Below are positions 1 through 9,153 of a DNA stretch of 15,000 bases, one piece after another (position 1 is the stretch's first letter; every line of letters starts with the position of its first letter). The stretch is from Glandiceps talaboti. Its lineage: Eukaryota > Hemichordata > Enteropneusta > Spengelidae. A program made the translations under genes and the position numbers. The notes beneath the pieces are model-generated. The model saw only the letters and a program-made list of their open reading frames with translations. It searched no databases and was not told where the DNA came from. Where the stretch lies: NCBI RefSeq assembly GCF_964340395.1, contig NC_135566.1:8366001-8381000 (forward strand), given 5' to 3'.

Positions 1-394
1 TAGCGAAAATGTAGAATTATCTTGATATGTATCAGTATCACTCATCAACAGCTCTTAAATCATTTCAAATTTCATTTAAAACTTATCACATTTCTTGTCA
101 GGATAGGTTTTGTCTCGTGCATATTCATGTGCGTCTAGGGTGTTTTTCAATGTAATATTTATAAGAGGTTGAATTTATGTATATAGGTTCAGTCTGAGTC
201 AGGTCTCCTTGTGTCTACGCATGATTCATTTTGGGAAGCTTTTAGCAGGTAATAACAGCCAACACAATTCATAAAGGCTGGATTTAAGTTAAGACTTATA
301 CACAGTATGTAGCCCTCATGTGATGGATCTCGTCCAATAGAAATAGCTAGTCCATTGTATGTAGGGAGGTATATAATGTAAACATCTAGAGTAA

Positions 395-499
395 CCAGTA
401 TCTATTCAACGACTGCTAGTCAAGCAGAAAAGTGCCGGTGATGAAAATCAGGCCATAGCAGTGGGAGTGAAAGTCCAAGGACTGGGTGTTCTGATTTGA
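395..499 (+). CDS. Short exon-like open segment, product unknown
   Basis: The frame is open from 395 to the TGA at 497-499. Its second half (about 428-490) reads as purine-rich-first codons (GCC GGT GAT GAA ... GTG GGA GTG AAA GTC), the RNY-like bias typical of coding DNA. The encoded stretch includes SAGDENQAIAVGVKVQGLG. A pyrimidine-containing acceptor-like CTGCTAG ends at 419. No good donor is evident before the stop, and no start codon is present. It may be a terminal exon, a decayed exon or coincidence. Confidence 0.18.
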   Translation, partial: PVSIQRLLVKQKSAGDENQAIAVGVKVQGLGVLI

Positions 500-1075
500 T
501 AAGCAAAGTGTGCGTGTCACTGCATCCTGCATGTGGACGTCATGCAATCAATGATCACTTTCAGTCGCTGTTAAATTAACGTGAAACGTACCCAGTAGTT
601 GAGACGTCTTTGATACCCTCAATACGGTGGATAACATTTGCAGTGCACGTACATATGTACATGTCTTTGTGAAACCTACATGTACATGTAATTGGATGAC
701 TATGAAGCTGCTGACTTGCTCCTCTCTGAATACAAGACAGTCAACATACAAATTGATGGTCTAGATATGTTCCAGTATTGAGGAAAGCTTGTTTTTGGAT
801 TTTTTAAGCCATTTTTAACCGTTGCTCTTGGACAGTTTTACACATGACAACATCAATGCGGCCCTACTCATTTTCAGTGGCTGTGGAGTATAGTACATGC
901 TGCTATGATGTACATATACAACGCCAACTTAGTTATAATCAGGTATGTAATACATGGACTCAATATTCCAATGTGTGCAGATTACAATGTTAATAGGACA
1001 GTGACAGAATTCACATACTGTACATTTATACACAAGAGCAGCTGAAACGTGGATAAGATACAAATACAGGGTGAC

Positions 1076-1091
1076 ATTCATTCATTCATTC
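1076..1091. repeat. (ATTC)4 microsatellite
   Basis: Four copies of ATTC, uninterrupted. Confidence 0.6.
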
Positions 1092-1798
1092 CGTAATTGT
1101 TGTGGATGCATCTCAGGGGTGTGAGCTGACTTGTACAATGATACATGTTTTTAAAGAGCTAGCCTGGGGAGTTTTGAATAGAGTTTGGTAGGGATGGAAA
1201 CAGGCTGAGACCCCCTAACATAAACCTTATCTAAATCTTTGACAAGGAATGCTGCATGTACATTTGTACTTGCCGCATACTCCCCATGTTACAAGACACT
1301 TAGTCTTAGCTCCCATACGGTATTATTACCACCTTGGCATCCAGACTACAAGACACTGTGATTCAGACATCTGAGTCTCCCACATGTTTTCTTAAGAAAT
1401 CCAATTTGAAGTAGTATTACTTGTATTTATTGGTATCAGCTTAGCTCTGGAAATATATATGCTATGAGATTCCAACAAGTATCAGCTATACTGTTACACA
1501 TTGTACATTTCTTGATAGTTAGAAAACATGGAACGACATACTTCTCTGATCAAGGTGACGAAACATGTGCAAATATGTTTCTTCATATTAATGAGATATA
1601 TACATACTCTATTTGTATGATAATGTAATTAGTCTATTCAAGGAATGTTTACTTTATGTACTAAGTCTCAAAAAAACACATAATAATCTAGACTGTAAGA
1701 TACATCCTGTTATTAAAATTGGCCCTCTCTTGCTTGAAGTGGCAGTAGCTAGAGCTGATAGGGTGGCACAGCGCATCATATTTTACAGATTAATGTAG

Positions 1799-1845
1799 CC
1801 GGGAGACTTGTCTCAGTCATTATAATGACAATTACTATCTCCAGG
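1799..1845. repeat. Interrupted palindrome
   Basis: A perfect 14-bp core GTCATTATAATGAC (1816-1829) sits at nearly the same centre as an outer pair CCGGGAGA (1799-1806) and TCTCCAGG (1838-1845), one mismatch. The segments between do not pair, so a full stem is unlikely. Confidence 0.35.
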
Positions 1846-2437
1846 AGCTCTCTACACCAAATACATAATGATGTCAGCTTTATTTTTAGAATTATAACCA
1901 CATTTTTTTGTCTACAATTTATCTCTGTAGCTCACTAAAATAATACAATGTCTGTACATCGATCTAACATCATAATATTTATTTATAGAATCATCAACTT
2001 TTTTTTTTGTTCTAAAAATTTTATTTCCATAGATATTGAAATCATTCCATGTCAGTAGACTGTTACTTAGCAGTCTAGTGTTAACAGAGTATTAGTAGCA
2101 AGGATGTAATTCAAGATAATACCTTTATTGGATAATTTGAAACAGTAGTAGACCTCAAGGGAAGAGTGTGTTCTCTCATTCAGGTCAACCATCAACCATA
2201 AATTATATAAACCAATTTTATGTGATTTTCTGGGGTTGAATTTCTAAAGTCCAGTGTTGAGATTTAAATAGAAATTATACCATTGTGAAATTGGCAATTA
2301 TAATTCTCTGATATGAATTCCTCAGCTTTGTGAAGTCAGATTTATCCTATAAATCCCAACCATAGGGTATATCAAAATTACTAAAAAAAATGAATGGGTA
2401 ACTTTGGTTTAAGTATTTAGAACGGTGTTACTCTGGT

Positions 2438-2494
2438 GCTATCCATGGCATCGAATCTAAAGATCTCTCTTTACAGAGATGATTCGATACCATG
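2438..2494. repeat. Hairpin repeat, family shared with 12.5 kb region
   Basis: CATGGCATCGAATC (2444-2457) pairs with GATTCGATACCATG (2481-2494), one mismatch, with inner ATCTCT/AGAGAT also pairing. The left half, GCTATCCATGGC followed by AATCTAAAGATCTCTC, recurs at 12481-12511 (GCTATCCATGGC, AATCTGAAGATCTCTC). This is therefore a dispersed repeat family in the region and not a unique hairpin. Confidence 0.6.
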
Positions 2495-3371
2495 TTAGCA
2501 TCCAGCCTAAAACTGTGTTTCCCAGGCTGTAATTTGATTAAAGGAAAATGTACTAGGTGAACCATAGATTCTAGATGAGGGAAGTCAGTCTGAGTGGGTA
2601 GATTTAACCTACTTATATATATAATACAGTATACTGGCAAACAGAATTCAGTTGGAATATGGGCATTGTTAGCACTTGACGAGACATGAATAGTCCTTGA
2701 AAGAAAGTAGGAGGTGGTACATGATGTATTTAGATCAAAGTCAAGGGGTGTGACAATAAAGGCTTTGACAAGGACATATATCAGTTCAAGCAGAGATTGT
2801 GCAGCCACTTTTAAACAGTAGAGTACAGTAGTACAGCCTGGAACCGTAGTCTTGATTTCCAGACTTTCCATGGTTCTGGGAATTTGTACCTAGAAATGTT
2901 AAGTAGTGGCAGCCTAAATGTAGGTGCATACTTTGATTGGCCATCAAGTTAATGATAGTATAGGTACTAATAGCTGTGTTTTTCAGGTACTTAGGCTGAC
3001 AGACTGTGTACCGTTGAGTGTGTGACTACTGTCGTTCTTTGAATTGTGGAGTCACTCATCATGCCAGGATACTGCATGACTACATGTATGTTGTATCAAA
3101 GTCCACAAACCCGGATGAGTTGAATCCTGTTTAGAAAGAGAGAAATCTTGTGAAGAAATCTGATGATTATTAAGTAGTTGTCAAGGATATGAACTTAAAT
3201 GTGACTTGAATTTAAATTGGGGGATGTTCTTCCCGTTCTATTTACTGAGTCATTTGTCTAATACCTCCTTGGAAAAAAATCAAGAGTGTTTATTCAATAC
3301 TAGCCTCGCTCAATATTAATGTAGGTCAAGATAAATGTATCAAACAGCCTGAGTCATGTGAGTGGACTGTA
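2495..3371. other. Non-coding stretch
   Basis: The minus strand of 2428-2871 is open for 147 codons but shows no domain, and its end runs through the repeat hairpin, so I do not call it a gene. TACATGTA occurs at 3081. Nothing else is recognised. Confidence 0.5.
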
Positions 3372-3539
3372 GTCTAGTTGCTGACGGGACTGTGTTCTGA
3401 TTTTACACTATGGTATCTTCACATATTATGTGATTATGTCATAATGTACATGTACAAACTGTAACTGTCCCATTACATGTATGTGTGAAGATATTAACGT
3501 AGTGTAAAATCAGAACACAGTCGCTGTCAGGAACTAGAC
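3372..3539. repeat. Long foldback / inverted repeat
   Basis: The left arm (3372-3426) and right arm (3480-3539) are near reverse complements with a few small gaps. The core GACTGTGTTCTGATTTTACA in the left arm is matched perfectly by its complement in the right. The outer ends are GTCTAG and CTAGAC, and weaker complementarity continues for some bases outside. The 53-nt loop contains TACATGTA twice and the short palindrome ATTATGTCATAAT. The structure resembles a foldback or MITE-like element, but I find no clear target-site duplication. It has no coding potential. Confidence 0.7.
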
Positions 3540-5002
3540 TAGTTGACTGGGACTCATGTTCTCATCGAATTTTGAAATAACTGCAAGTGAACATTGTCAT
3601 GTGAAAGAAAATGAACCAAAGTTTCTGTCATTCATACCACAGATATCCAATGTAGGGAAACCCTCTCCTGGAGGCCTCACATGAGTATGAACATTAAAGT
3701 GGTACAGCTCAGATTAAAGATGCAATGAATTTTTAGGTACTATCTATGAAGTTATCTTTAAGAGCACTTCAGCCTAGAAATGGATATGTCATATGATGTA
3801 CAAACTGTAACAGCTGGGGCAAGTGTAACATCTAGATGATAACACGGATCTTGCATATATTGTGAGTGAAATGGAATGATTATTGCAGTGACATAGATAG
3901 CCCCAGGTAATCAGATTGTATCTTGACATTTAAAAAGGAAAACTGAGAGTGCTCAGTGATGCATAAATTTATGTCTGAAAGATTTCTATGGCATATGATA
4001 TGACTCGCCATAAAGATACATTACAATGTCTGTAAAACAACAATTAGTTTGGAAAGCGTGTATACATACTTTTGTGAGGATTTCAGTGATAAAAATGCAT
4101 TGTTCATAAAATTAATAAACTATAAAATTTTTAATAAGGGGAAAATTGTGGCATTCAAAGTGAGGCTGATTTGTCAGTTTCTATCTCATTAATATTCAAG
4201 AATGCGTACTTTGATATGAGAGGTTTAGACAATAATACAGCCCGTTTCAAGTTACCGTTCACTGGCACTGTCTGATATAACAGTGCAGAAACCAAAAGAA
4301 ACTCCACATTGTACACAAGCAAGATCTCAGGTTCCTGCTACATGCAATCTGAATGAGATAAACTGTTCTTCAACTAGATGCAGAGATGGGGGCACCAATG
4401 TATTGATGTCGGCATGGTAGCATGTTAGTTCATTTCGTTTGGACAAAATGTCGCAAGAAAATGTAATCACTCAATCTATCTAAAAGTAAACATGTAGCAT
4501 AATAGCAGTTTCTCATTGGTTTCTGCTTGGTTATAATAAACAGACAAAGTGAACAGTAATCTGAAAAGTGCTGTGATAACAAAAAATGATTTATATTACC
4601 ATAAATGAATAACCCATCATCATGTTACTTAGTGTTTAAAAAAGTTCAGTGGTTTTTTTTGCATATTACTCAAAAACTGAAAATAGTTTGAAAACACAAA
4701 ATAGTTACTGTAGTTATTGTTTATAAATACAGCTCAGCTACTATGGTAACATTTTATAAGGACTGCGGTCCAGTCAGACTTATTTCTACCTTTTGTTTAT
4801 TTGTTTTGATAACACCTTGGTAACTTATTCGATTTACTGCACTTGACACATGTTTTCAGCCATTTTGGGGATTTCCTCCTGCAATGGTTTGTGGGAAACC
4901 TCTGGTGATGATATCATGATTTGAACATCCTAATCTGTTTATCTTGACAAATGGAGAGTGTCATGGCAAAGAGATTATGGTATTAGGTTAAGGATTTTAC
5001 AT
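3540..5002. other. Non-coding stretch
   Basis: AT-rich, with stop codons frequent in every frame. No gene, RNA or clear repeat seen. Confidence 0.55.
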
Positions 5003-5066
5003 GCCTAACACTAAAATTGCAAATAAGTTTAATCAGAGGGGAAACACTTAAAGGAAGTTACATGTA
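5003..5066. repeat. Left fragment of tandem array interrupted by the PLE
   Basis: Contains CTAACACTAAAATTGCAAA, then TCAGAGGGGAAACACTTAAA, then GGAAGTTACATGTA. The same order of blocks occurs to the right of the PLE: AACACTAAAATTACAA, then TCAGAGGGGAAATACTGAGG, then GGTACATGT. This is the part of the array left of the insertion. Confidence 0.65.
5054..5066. repeat. Target-site duplication of the PLE, left copy
   Basis: GAAGTTACATGTA, identical over 13 bp to 6229-6241. The bases just outside and just inside the two copies differ, so the match ends sharply, as expected for a target-site duplication. Confidence 0.8.
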
Positions 5067-6228
5067 AACAGATTGACCCACTATTCAGCACACGTGACCT
5101 TACAGGACACGTGAGCCTAATAAGGGGTCAAAGGTGCCTGGAAGTTTGTATCGTCCCCCGTCTCTGTTTAGTGATGGTTTGAGTGCTCGGATGTAAATAG
5201 CTTCTTTCACTCCCCGTTCAAAATATCTGGTTTCAGTGTCCAGTATCTTCACTTCATTTATGTTAACCGAGTGACCGGGTGATTCAATGTGGATGTGTTG
5301 GGAGACCTCTGATGTGCTGGAACTAGGTCTTCTGTGTTCCAAAAATCTGGTCTTGAGTGATCTCTCAGTTTCCCCTATATATGAATCTTTGCATTGGCCT
5401 GTGTTGGTCTGGCCCTGGCAAGGAATTTGGTATACTACTCCACATACATGTTCCTTTTTAGTCTTGTCCTTTGGAGACACCAATAATTGCCGCAAGGTTT
5501 TAGTGGGCTTGATGCAGGTGTTTATACCGTAAGCAGTAAAGATTCTTTTTAGTGCCTCTGAAGTGTCCTTGATGTAAGGTAGGACCACTAAACCCTTACT
5601 TGGTTGTTCCTTCTTACGGATGGTCTTTGACTTTTGAGGCTGGATGACTGTGGCTTTATCTACTGCCCACTTTGGGTATCCACACCTATACAGTGCCTGG
5701 TTGATGTGAGTCTTTTCTTCTTCACGATCTGAGTTGTAGGTAATCACCGTATCTGCTCTGTGATGAAGCGTCCGGATCACACCTAGTTTGTGCTGTAAAG
5801 GGTGGTTAGAGTAAAAATTGAGGTACTGGTCTGTATGGGTGGGTTTGCGGTAGATTTTAGTTTTTAAAGAGCCATCATCCTGAATAACTGTGGTCGTATC
5901 TAGGAAAGCCAGAGACCTATCCTGTTCTTCCTCGGTGGTAAACTTGATGTCTGGGTCAAGACTGTTAAGATGGTCAGTGAATTCCTGAGAGTGACACTTT
6001 TTAAGTTTTGTGTGCGTGTCGTCCACGTATCTGTACCACCATAATGGAGGATGGGGGGCTGTTTCTATGGCGCGGAGTTCTAATTGCTCCATGTACAGAT
6101 TGCATACTATGGGTGAAACAGGTGACCCCATAGCTGCACCATTTTCAGGTAAATTTTCTAGTTGTGTTTGGAACAAAAGTTCAAATTGAATACTATGGTT
6201 TACCAACACAGATGAATTTCCATTTGAA
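5067..6228 (-). mobile_element. 5'-truncated Penelope-like retroelement (PLE) insertion
   Basis: The 1162-bp insertion is transcribed right to left, with its truncated 5' end at 6228 and its 3' end at 5067. Almost all of it is one open frame encoding the C-terminal half of a PLE reverse transcriptase fused to a GIY-YIG endonuclease. Only about 33 bp follow the stop codon. The same 13-bp sequence sits at both edges (5054-5066, 6229-6241). Removing the insert and one repeat copy joins two flanks into a unit resembling the neighbouring tandem repeat (compare 6367-6400). PLEs are known to insert by endonuclease-primed reverse transcription and are commonly 5'-truncated. The intact frame and exact target duplication suggest a fairly recent event. 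No second PLE copy or long terminal repeat is seen here. Confidence 0.88.
5100..6209 (-). CDS. PLE polyprotein remnant: RT C-terminal half plus GIY-YIG endonuclease
   Basis: An open frame of 369 residues, stop at 5100-5102. In order: RT motif B, GAAMGSPVSP (residues 24-33); motif C, YVDD (61-64), with the catalytic aspartates; an FLD motif (102-104); the PLE-typical block KIYRKPTHTDQYLNFY (118-133); a basic linker; then a GIY-YIG nuclease with GVVYQIPC (257-264), YIGET (277-281), Arg288, a likely metal-binding Glu336 and Asn348. Cysteines 256, 264 and 273 flank the nuclease start. The RT fingers and motif A are missing, so reverse transcription is not expected; the nuclease could still fold. 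The apparent start is a GTG and not a true initiator. The frame is open to the insertion edge at 6228 and residues before about 22 are poorly recognisable. Full-length PLE proteins are roughly twice this size. Subfamily (Neptune, Poseidon or other) is not resolved. Confidence 0.9.
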   Translation of the reverse strand: MLVNHSIQFELLFQTQLENLPENGAAMGSPVSPIVCNLYMEQLELRAIETAPHPPLWWYRYVDDTHTKLKKCHSQEFTDHLNSLDPDIKFTTEEEQDRSLAFLDTTTVIQDDGSLKTKIYRKPTHTDQYLNFYSNHPLQHKLGVIRTLHHRADTVITYNSDREEEKTHINQALYRCGYPKWAVDKATVIQPQKSKTIRKKEQPSKGLVVLPYIKDTSEALKRIFTAYGINTCIKPTKTLRQLLVSPKDKTKKEHVCGVVYQIPCQGQTNTGQCKDSYIGETERSLKTRFLEHRRPSSSTSEVSQHIHIESPGHSVNINEVKILDTETRYFERGVKEAIYIRALKPSLNRDGGRYKLPGTFDPLLGSRVL

Positions 6229-6241
6229 GAAGTTACATGTA
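6229..6241. repeat. Target-site duplication of the PLE, right copy
   Basis: GAAGTTACATGTA, identical to 5054-5066. It is followed by TATAGAACCAAAC, which corresponds to the sequence after the equivalent TACATGT in the next array unit (6378-6399). Confidence 0.8.
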
Positions 6242-6507
6242 TATAGAACCAAACAATGCAACACTAAAATTACAATGGATTGTTATCAGAGGGGAAATAC
6301 TGAGGAGATAAAAACTAAACAATACATCTCTGTTAAAAAATTATAAAAGATTGTTATCAGAGGATTTACAAAGGAAGGTACATGTCTGTAAGAACCAAAC
6401 AGTGCAACACTAAAATGACAAATGCTGTCATAGGAGGTAACACTATCAAACAGCTCCTACACTGAAATGACAATGGATTGTTATCAGAGGGGAAACTCTG
6501 AGGAGAA
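6242..6507. repeat. Imperfect tandem repeat array (units about 52-79 bp)
   Basis: GATTGTTATCAGAGG occurs at 6278, 6349 and 6476. GAACCAAACARTGCAACACT occurs at 6247 and 6392, with degenerate versions at about 6315 and 6444. Units read roughly: GAACCAAACAATGC, AACACTAAAAT, ACAATGGATTGTTATCAGAGG, GGAAACTCTGAGGAG. Unit lengths vary through internal deletions. No coding frame is maintained, so this looks like a minisatellite-like or decayed repeat. Confidence 0.65.
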
Positions 6508-7255
6508 GAGAATGGAGATTAATCATTGCTTAGTGACAGTGTATTTGTCTTGGTTATGTAGCCCTGCAATAATTTGAGGTCCTGGTCTTATATATACAGA
6601 CATACCGTATTTGTTTATACACCATTAATTCTAAGCTATCTGCAGGTAAAGGGGAGTTTATAGTCAGTTTAATGGTTCTCAGCCCACTACATGTATATTT
6701 TGCATAGTTAGTACAATAGACCTTAGCTCACAACACTTAAAGGTTAGACCTACTTTCTATGGCTTTTATCTTCAGTCATAAAAGAATGAACACCTTTGTC
6801 GCAAAGATTGGTCACACCTGGACATATAGTGGTCTGATTTTGAATAATATCTGCCAGCTTACTTGTTTCTTGTGTTTATAAAAATATAGTCACTGCGTTT
6901 GTAATGGATGGAGTTGGTAACACTAACAGACATACTTTTCATTAACTACCGTATACAATCTGAAATGATACTGAGTGGTTTTCAGTACTTCATCAAACAA
7001 AACAAATTTGGCTGTTTATGTACCAGTATTGTATCATTGGAGTCAGAAGGATTGATATGATATCATTCTTTCTTCATCAAGTTCATGTCCAATTTTTTCA
7101 ACAGCTTTGATCTGCCAGACGTTTGTTTTTGTTGCCTTCATAGACTTTTTAATCCTAATCCAACTGGTAGGCTTTACATTAACATAAAATGCACCTCAGA
7201 GATAAACTGTTTAAACTTTTGCTGTTTAATACTTTGTTCAAGAAAACTCAGTTAA
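6508..7255. other. Non-coding stretch
   Basis: AT-rich DNA following the tandem array. One TACATGTA (6688). No gene or repeat recognised. Confidence 0.55.
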
Positions 7256-7430
7256 AGAGCCCACTGAAAAAGGATTTAATATTAGGTGTGGAACACAGTT
7301 ATCTGATCTGACGAAGCTATAGAAAAGGTTGACCCAGAACAAAAGAATAATCCTATGTAATCCTTATGGATCCACTGACACAATAACACTAATGCAAGAA
7401 CCTGGGATTGAAACCTTGGCCTTTAAAAAC
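7256..7430 (-). repeat. SINE-like dispersed repeat, copy 1
   Basis: Shares ordered blocks with 8967-9153: AAGAGCCCA, CTATAGAAAA-TTGA, AATCCT--TAATCCTTAT, AATGCARGAACCTGGGATTG, and GGYCTTTAA. On the minus strand the segment at 7404-7415 reads GGTTTCAATCCC, close to a tRNA B box (GGTTCRANYCC) and followed by CAGG as in a T-arm. This suggests a tRNA-derived SINE in minus orientation. A convincing A box is not visible, and the copies differ by substitutions and indels, so it is old. Its + strand overlaps a 100-codon open frame that I regard as chance. Confidence 0.5.
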
Positions 7431-8417
7431 AAGAAGAAAACAAGAGTTATCTGTCATTCTAGAATCAGATTGGTTCTGGATTGTACTCGTACAACACACA
7501 TCTGATCAACCTAATAAAATAGCTGCATGTACACTTTGGAAATACCCAGATCAATATCAAATATTTAGTATATGTACTTCAACTCATCTTGAATATTGCT
7601 TTATTGAGAAGTGTATACATGTATATACACCATCATGTACAGTTAATCAAATAGTACATTGCCATGTTTCCGTGGTGATGAATGGGACATGTGTCACATG
7701 TCACCTATGAAATGTTGACTTGGTTTCCTGAACATGGAAATGGTCAAGTGGCAATTAAAGATATAAATATACAATTTTTAACCAATTAGTTAAGATGTTC
7801 TATTATAATGGTATAGATGTCAAAAACCCAGAACTTTTGCTATCTGGCCTGACAAATCTGAGAAGCATGTTGAGAAGGATAGCCAAGTCTCTGGGATAAA
7901 ATATTGATGATGCAGCTATTGTATCATTCATATACCAAACAAAAAATATGGAATATATACTCTGGTCATTCTACGTCACAATAACATGCATCTATGTCAC
8001 AACAATGTGTGTCTATGTCACTGGTTCTGCTGTGTTCGTAATATGAGTCAAAACAAAGTTAATATTACTTTCCCCAATTTTTCTTTGATATTACTGGCAC
8101 TGCTATAATTACATGTATGTTGATTCTCCAATATTTTTCTTCATTCAGATGGAAAATACTCATGTCCTAAGGGGTGTCACTACAAGTCTAGCAACTCTTT
8201 TTGACAAAGGCCCCTTAGGTCACTCATATTTTCCTGGGCTGAACGAAAAATATTGGGGAATAATATCTTATAGTGTTATTTCAACTGACAGGATTGATTT
8301 TTGGTGAAAGAGAATTCAGGACATACACAGTTCTGTTTGTAACTAGCAATTAAGGGAATGCCCACAATATAGAATCTTTCAATCTTCACATATACATCTG
8401 TATTTGATAATATGCAA
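7431..8417. other. Non-coding stretch with minor repeats
   Basis: Contains the 21-bp tandem repeat (7971-8033) and TACATGTA at 7616 and 8110. The open frames at 7408-7710 and 8113-8307 (plus) look like chance. Confidence 0.5.
7971..8033. repeat. 21-bp tandem repeat, three units
   Basis: CTACGTCACAATAACATGCAT, CTATGTCACAACAATGTGTGT, then CTATGTCAC with a diverged tail. The period is exactly 21 bp across the three CTAYGTCAC motifs (7971, 7992, 8013). Confidence 0.6.
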
Positions 8418-8426
8418 TGCATTTGC
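8418..8426. repeat. Target-site duplication of hairpin element, left
   Basis: TGCATTTGC, identical to 8522-8530. One further base (A before it) also matches but belongs to the terminal base of the right arm, so the true length is 9 or 10 bp. Confidence 0.7.
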
Positions 8427-8521
8427 TAGCCTGGAATCCATGTGGTTTGGATTTTTTACATTCATCTTTTGTGATAGGAAAGACGAATGTAAAAAATCCA
8501 GTCTGCATGGGTTCCAGGCTA
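8427..8521. mobile_element. 95-bp hairpin (foldback) MITE-like element
   Basis: Two 43-bp arms (8427-8469 and 8479-8521), near-perfect reverse complements, are separated by a 9-nt loop. The termini are TAGCCTGGAA and TTCCAGGCTA. Both arms contain the block GGATTTTTTACATTC or its complement. The element is flanked directly by TGCATTTGC on both sides (8418-8426, 8522-8530). That combination indicates a non-autonomous DNA-transposon-type insertion. There is no coding capacity. Superfamily is unassigned; a 9-bp duplication with these termini is not something I can name. Confidence 0.75.
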
Positions 8522-8530
8522 TGCATTTGC
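8522..8530. repeat. Target-site duplication of hairpin element, right
   Basis: TGCATTTGC, immediately after the right arm of the hairpin element and identical to 8418-8426. Confidence 0.7.
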
Positions 8531-8761
8531 TGACTTGCTGGGATTTCCACTTATGATTTGACTAGAAAATCAGTTGAAATTTTTTAGATTTTAGATTTCT
8601 TTATTTGGCAATTAAATATTGTAAAAATATAAATTGAAAGCACTGCCAAGGATAATGCAATAACACAATTACAACATTCAATTTCAATTTTTGTAGTGTT
8701 TTTGACATTGTCTCCAAGACAGGTGTGTCTTCTCCCCCAAGGATTTTATATGGTTAATAGT

Positions 8762-8783
8762 GACATACTGTGTACAGTATGTC
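8762..8783. repeat. Perfect 22-bp palindrome
   Basis: GACATACTGT, GT, ACAGTATGTC: two perfect 10-bp arms around two bases. It lies in AT-rich DNA between the hairpin element and the second SINE-like copy. Confidence 0.5.
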
Positions 8784-8966
8784 TATGCAAGATGATTCAT
8801 AAACCTGGTTAAGATTCTAATTCAAGCTTTAGGCTGGAGACATGACGCTTATTCCCTACTGTGTTGAGAATTTGTAGTCTATCTACAACAAGCAGTAGAA
8901 ATGTAGAAAAAGTTCAAACCATTACAAACATTGCAATTCATCCTGTATACCAAAATAAATGTTGCT

Positions 8967-9153
8967 AAGAGCCCAGTTCAGATTAAGATGAAAATTAAAT
9001 GCAAAAAATAAATAAATGAAGAGTTGTCTAGCAGAACTATAGAAAAATTTGATCCTGAACATCCTAATCCTAGTTAATCCTTATTGCTCTAATGATAAGA
9101 TAATGCTAATGCAGGAACCTGGGATTGAATCATAGGTCTTTAATTATGCCAAG
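8967..9153 (-). repeat. SINE-like dispersed repeat, copy 2
   Basis: Second copy of the repeat at 7256-7430 in the same orientation, starting at AAGAGCCCAG and continuing through AATGCAGGAACCTGGGATTG. The minus strand of 9121-9132 reads TGATTCAATCCC, a degraded B-box-like sequence. Beyond it the minus strand has CTGTCTTACAAGGCAG (about 9157-9172), which resembles an anticodon arm. An A-rich tract lies in the interior (9001-9020). The tRNA-derived interpretation is inference; the shared repeat itself is seen directly. Confidence 0.5.

Larger units (their letters stand above)
500..2437. other. Non-coding stretch
   Basis: AT-rich with several poly-T and poly-A runs. Contains two overlapping TACATGTA (677-690), the ATTC microsatellite and the palindrome at 1799. 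The open frames at 548-751 (minus) and 1613-1798 (plus) are short and lack any recognisable feature. The 3' part of the latter (about 1706-1790) is mildly codon-like but not convincing. Confidence 0.6.

Noticed and set aside
428-499. Resemblance of DENQAIAVGVKV to an organic-anion transporter (SLCO) loop
   Set aside because: Only a dozen residues loosely agree and no neighbouring exon supports it.
2428-2871. Minus-strand open frame of 147 codons
   Set aside because: No recognisable domain, AT-rich composition, and its C-terminal end runs through the GCTATCC hairpin repeat. A frame this long is borderline for chance in 15 kb.
3161-3200. CTGATGA core as a hammerhead ribozyme (known in some PLEs)
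   Set aside because: No GAAA partner or stems follow at the required places, and it is not near the PLE. The PLE ends show no such core either.
5091-5113. Two CACGTG E-boxes 17 bp apart at the PLE 3' end
   Set aside because: They lie in the element's own coding end and short tail; nothing suggests a regulatory role here.
5287-5532. Plus-strand open frame within the PLE
   Set aside because: It is the antisense shadow of the GIY-YIG part of the PLE frame.
7408-7710. Plus-strand open frame of 100 codons
   Set aside because: It starts inside the SINE-like repeat and shows no domain or codon bias.
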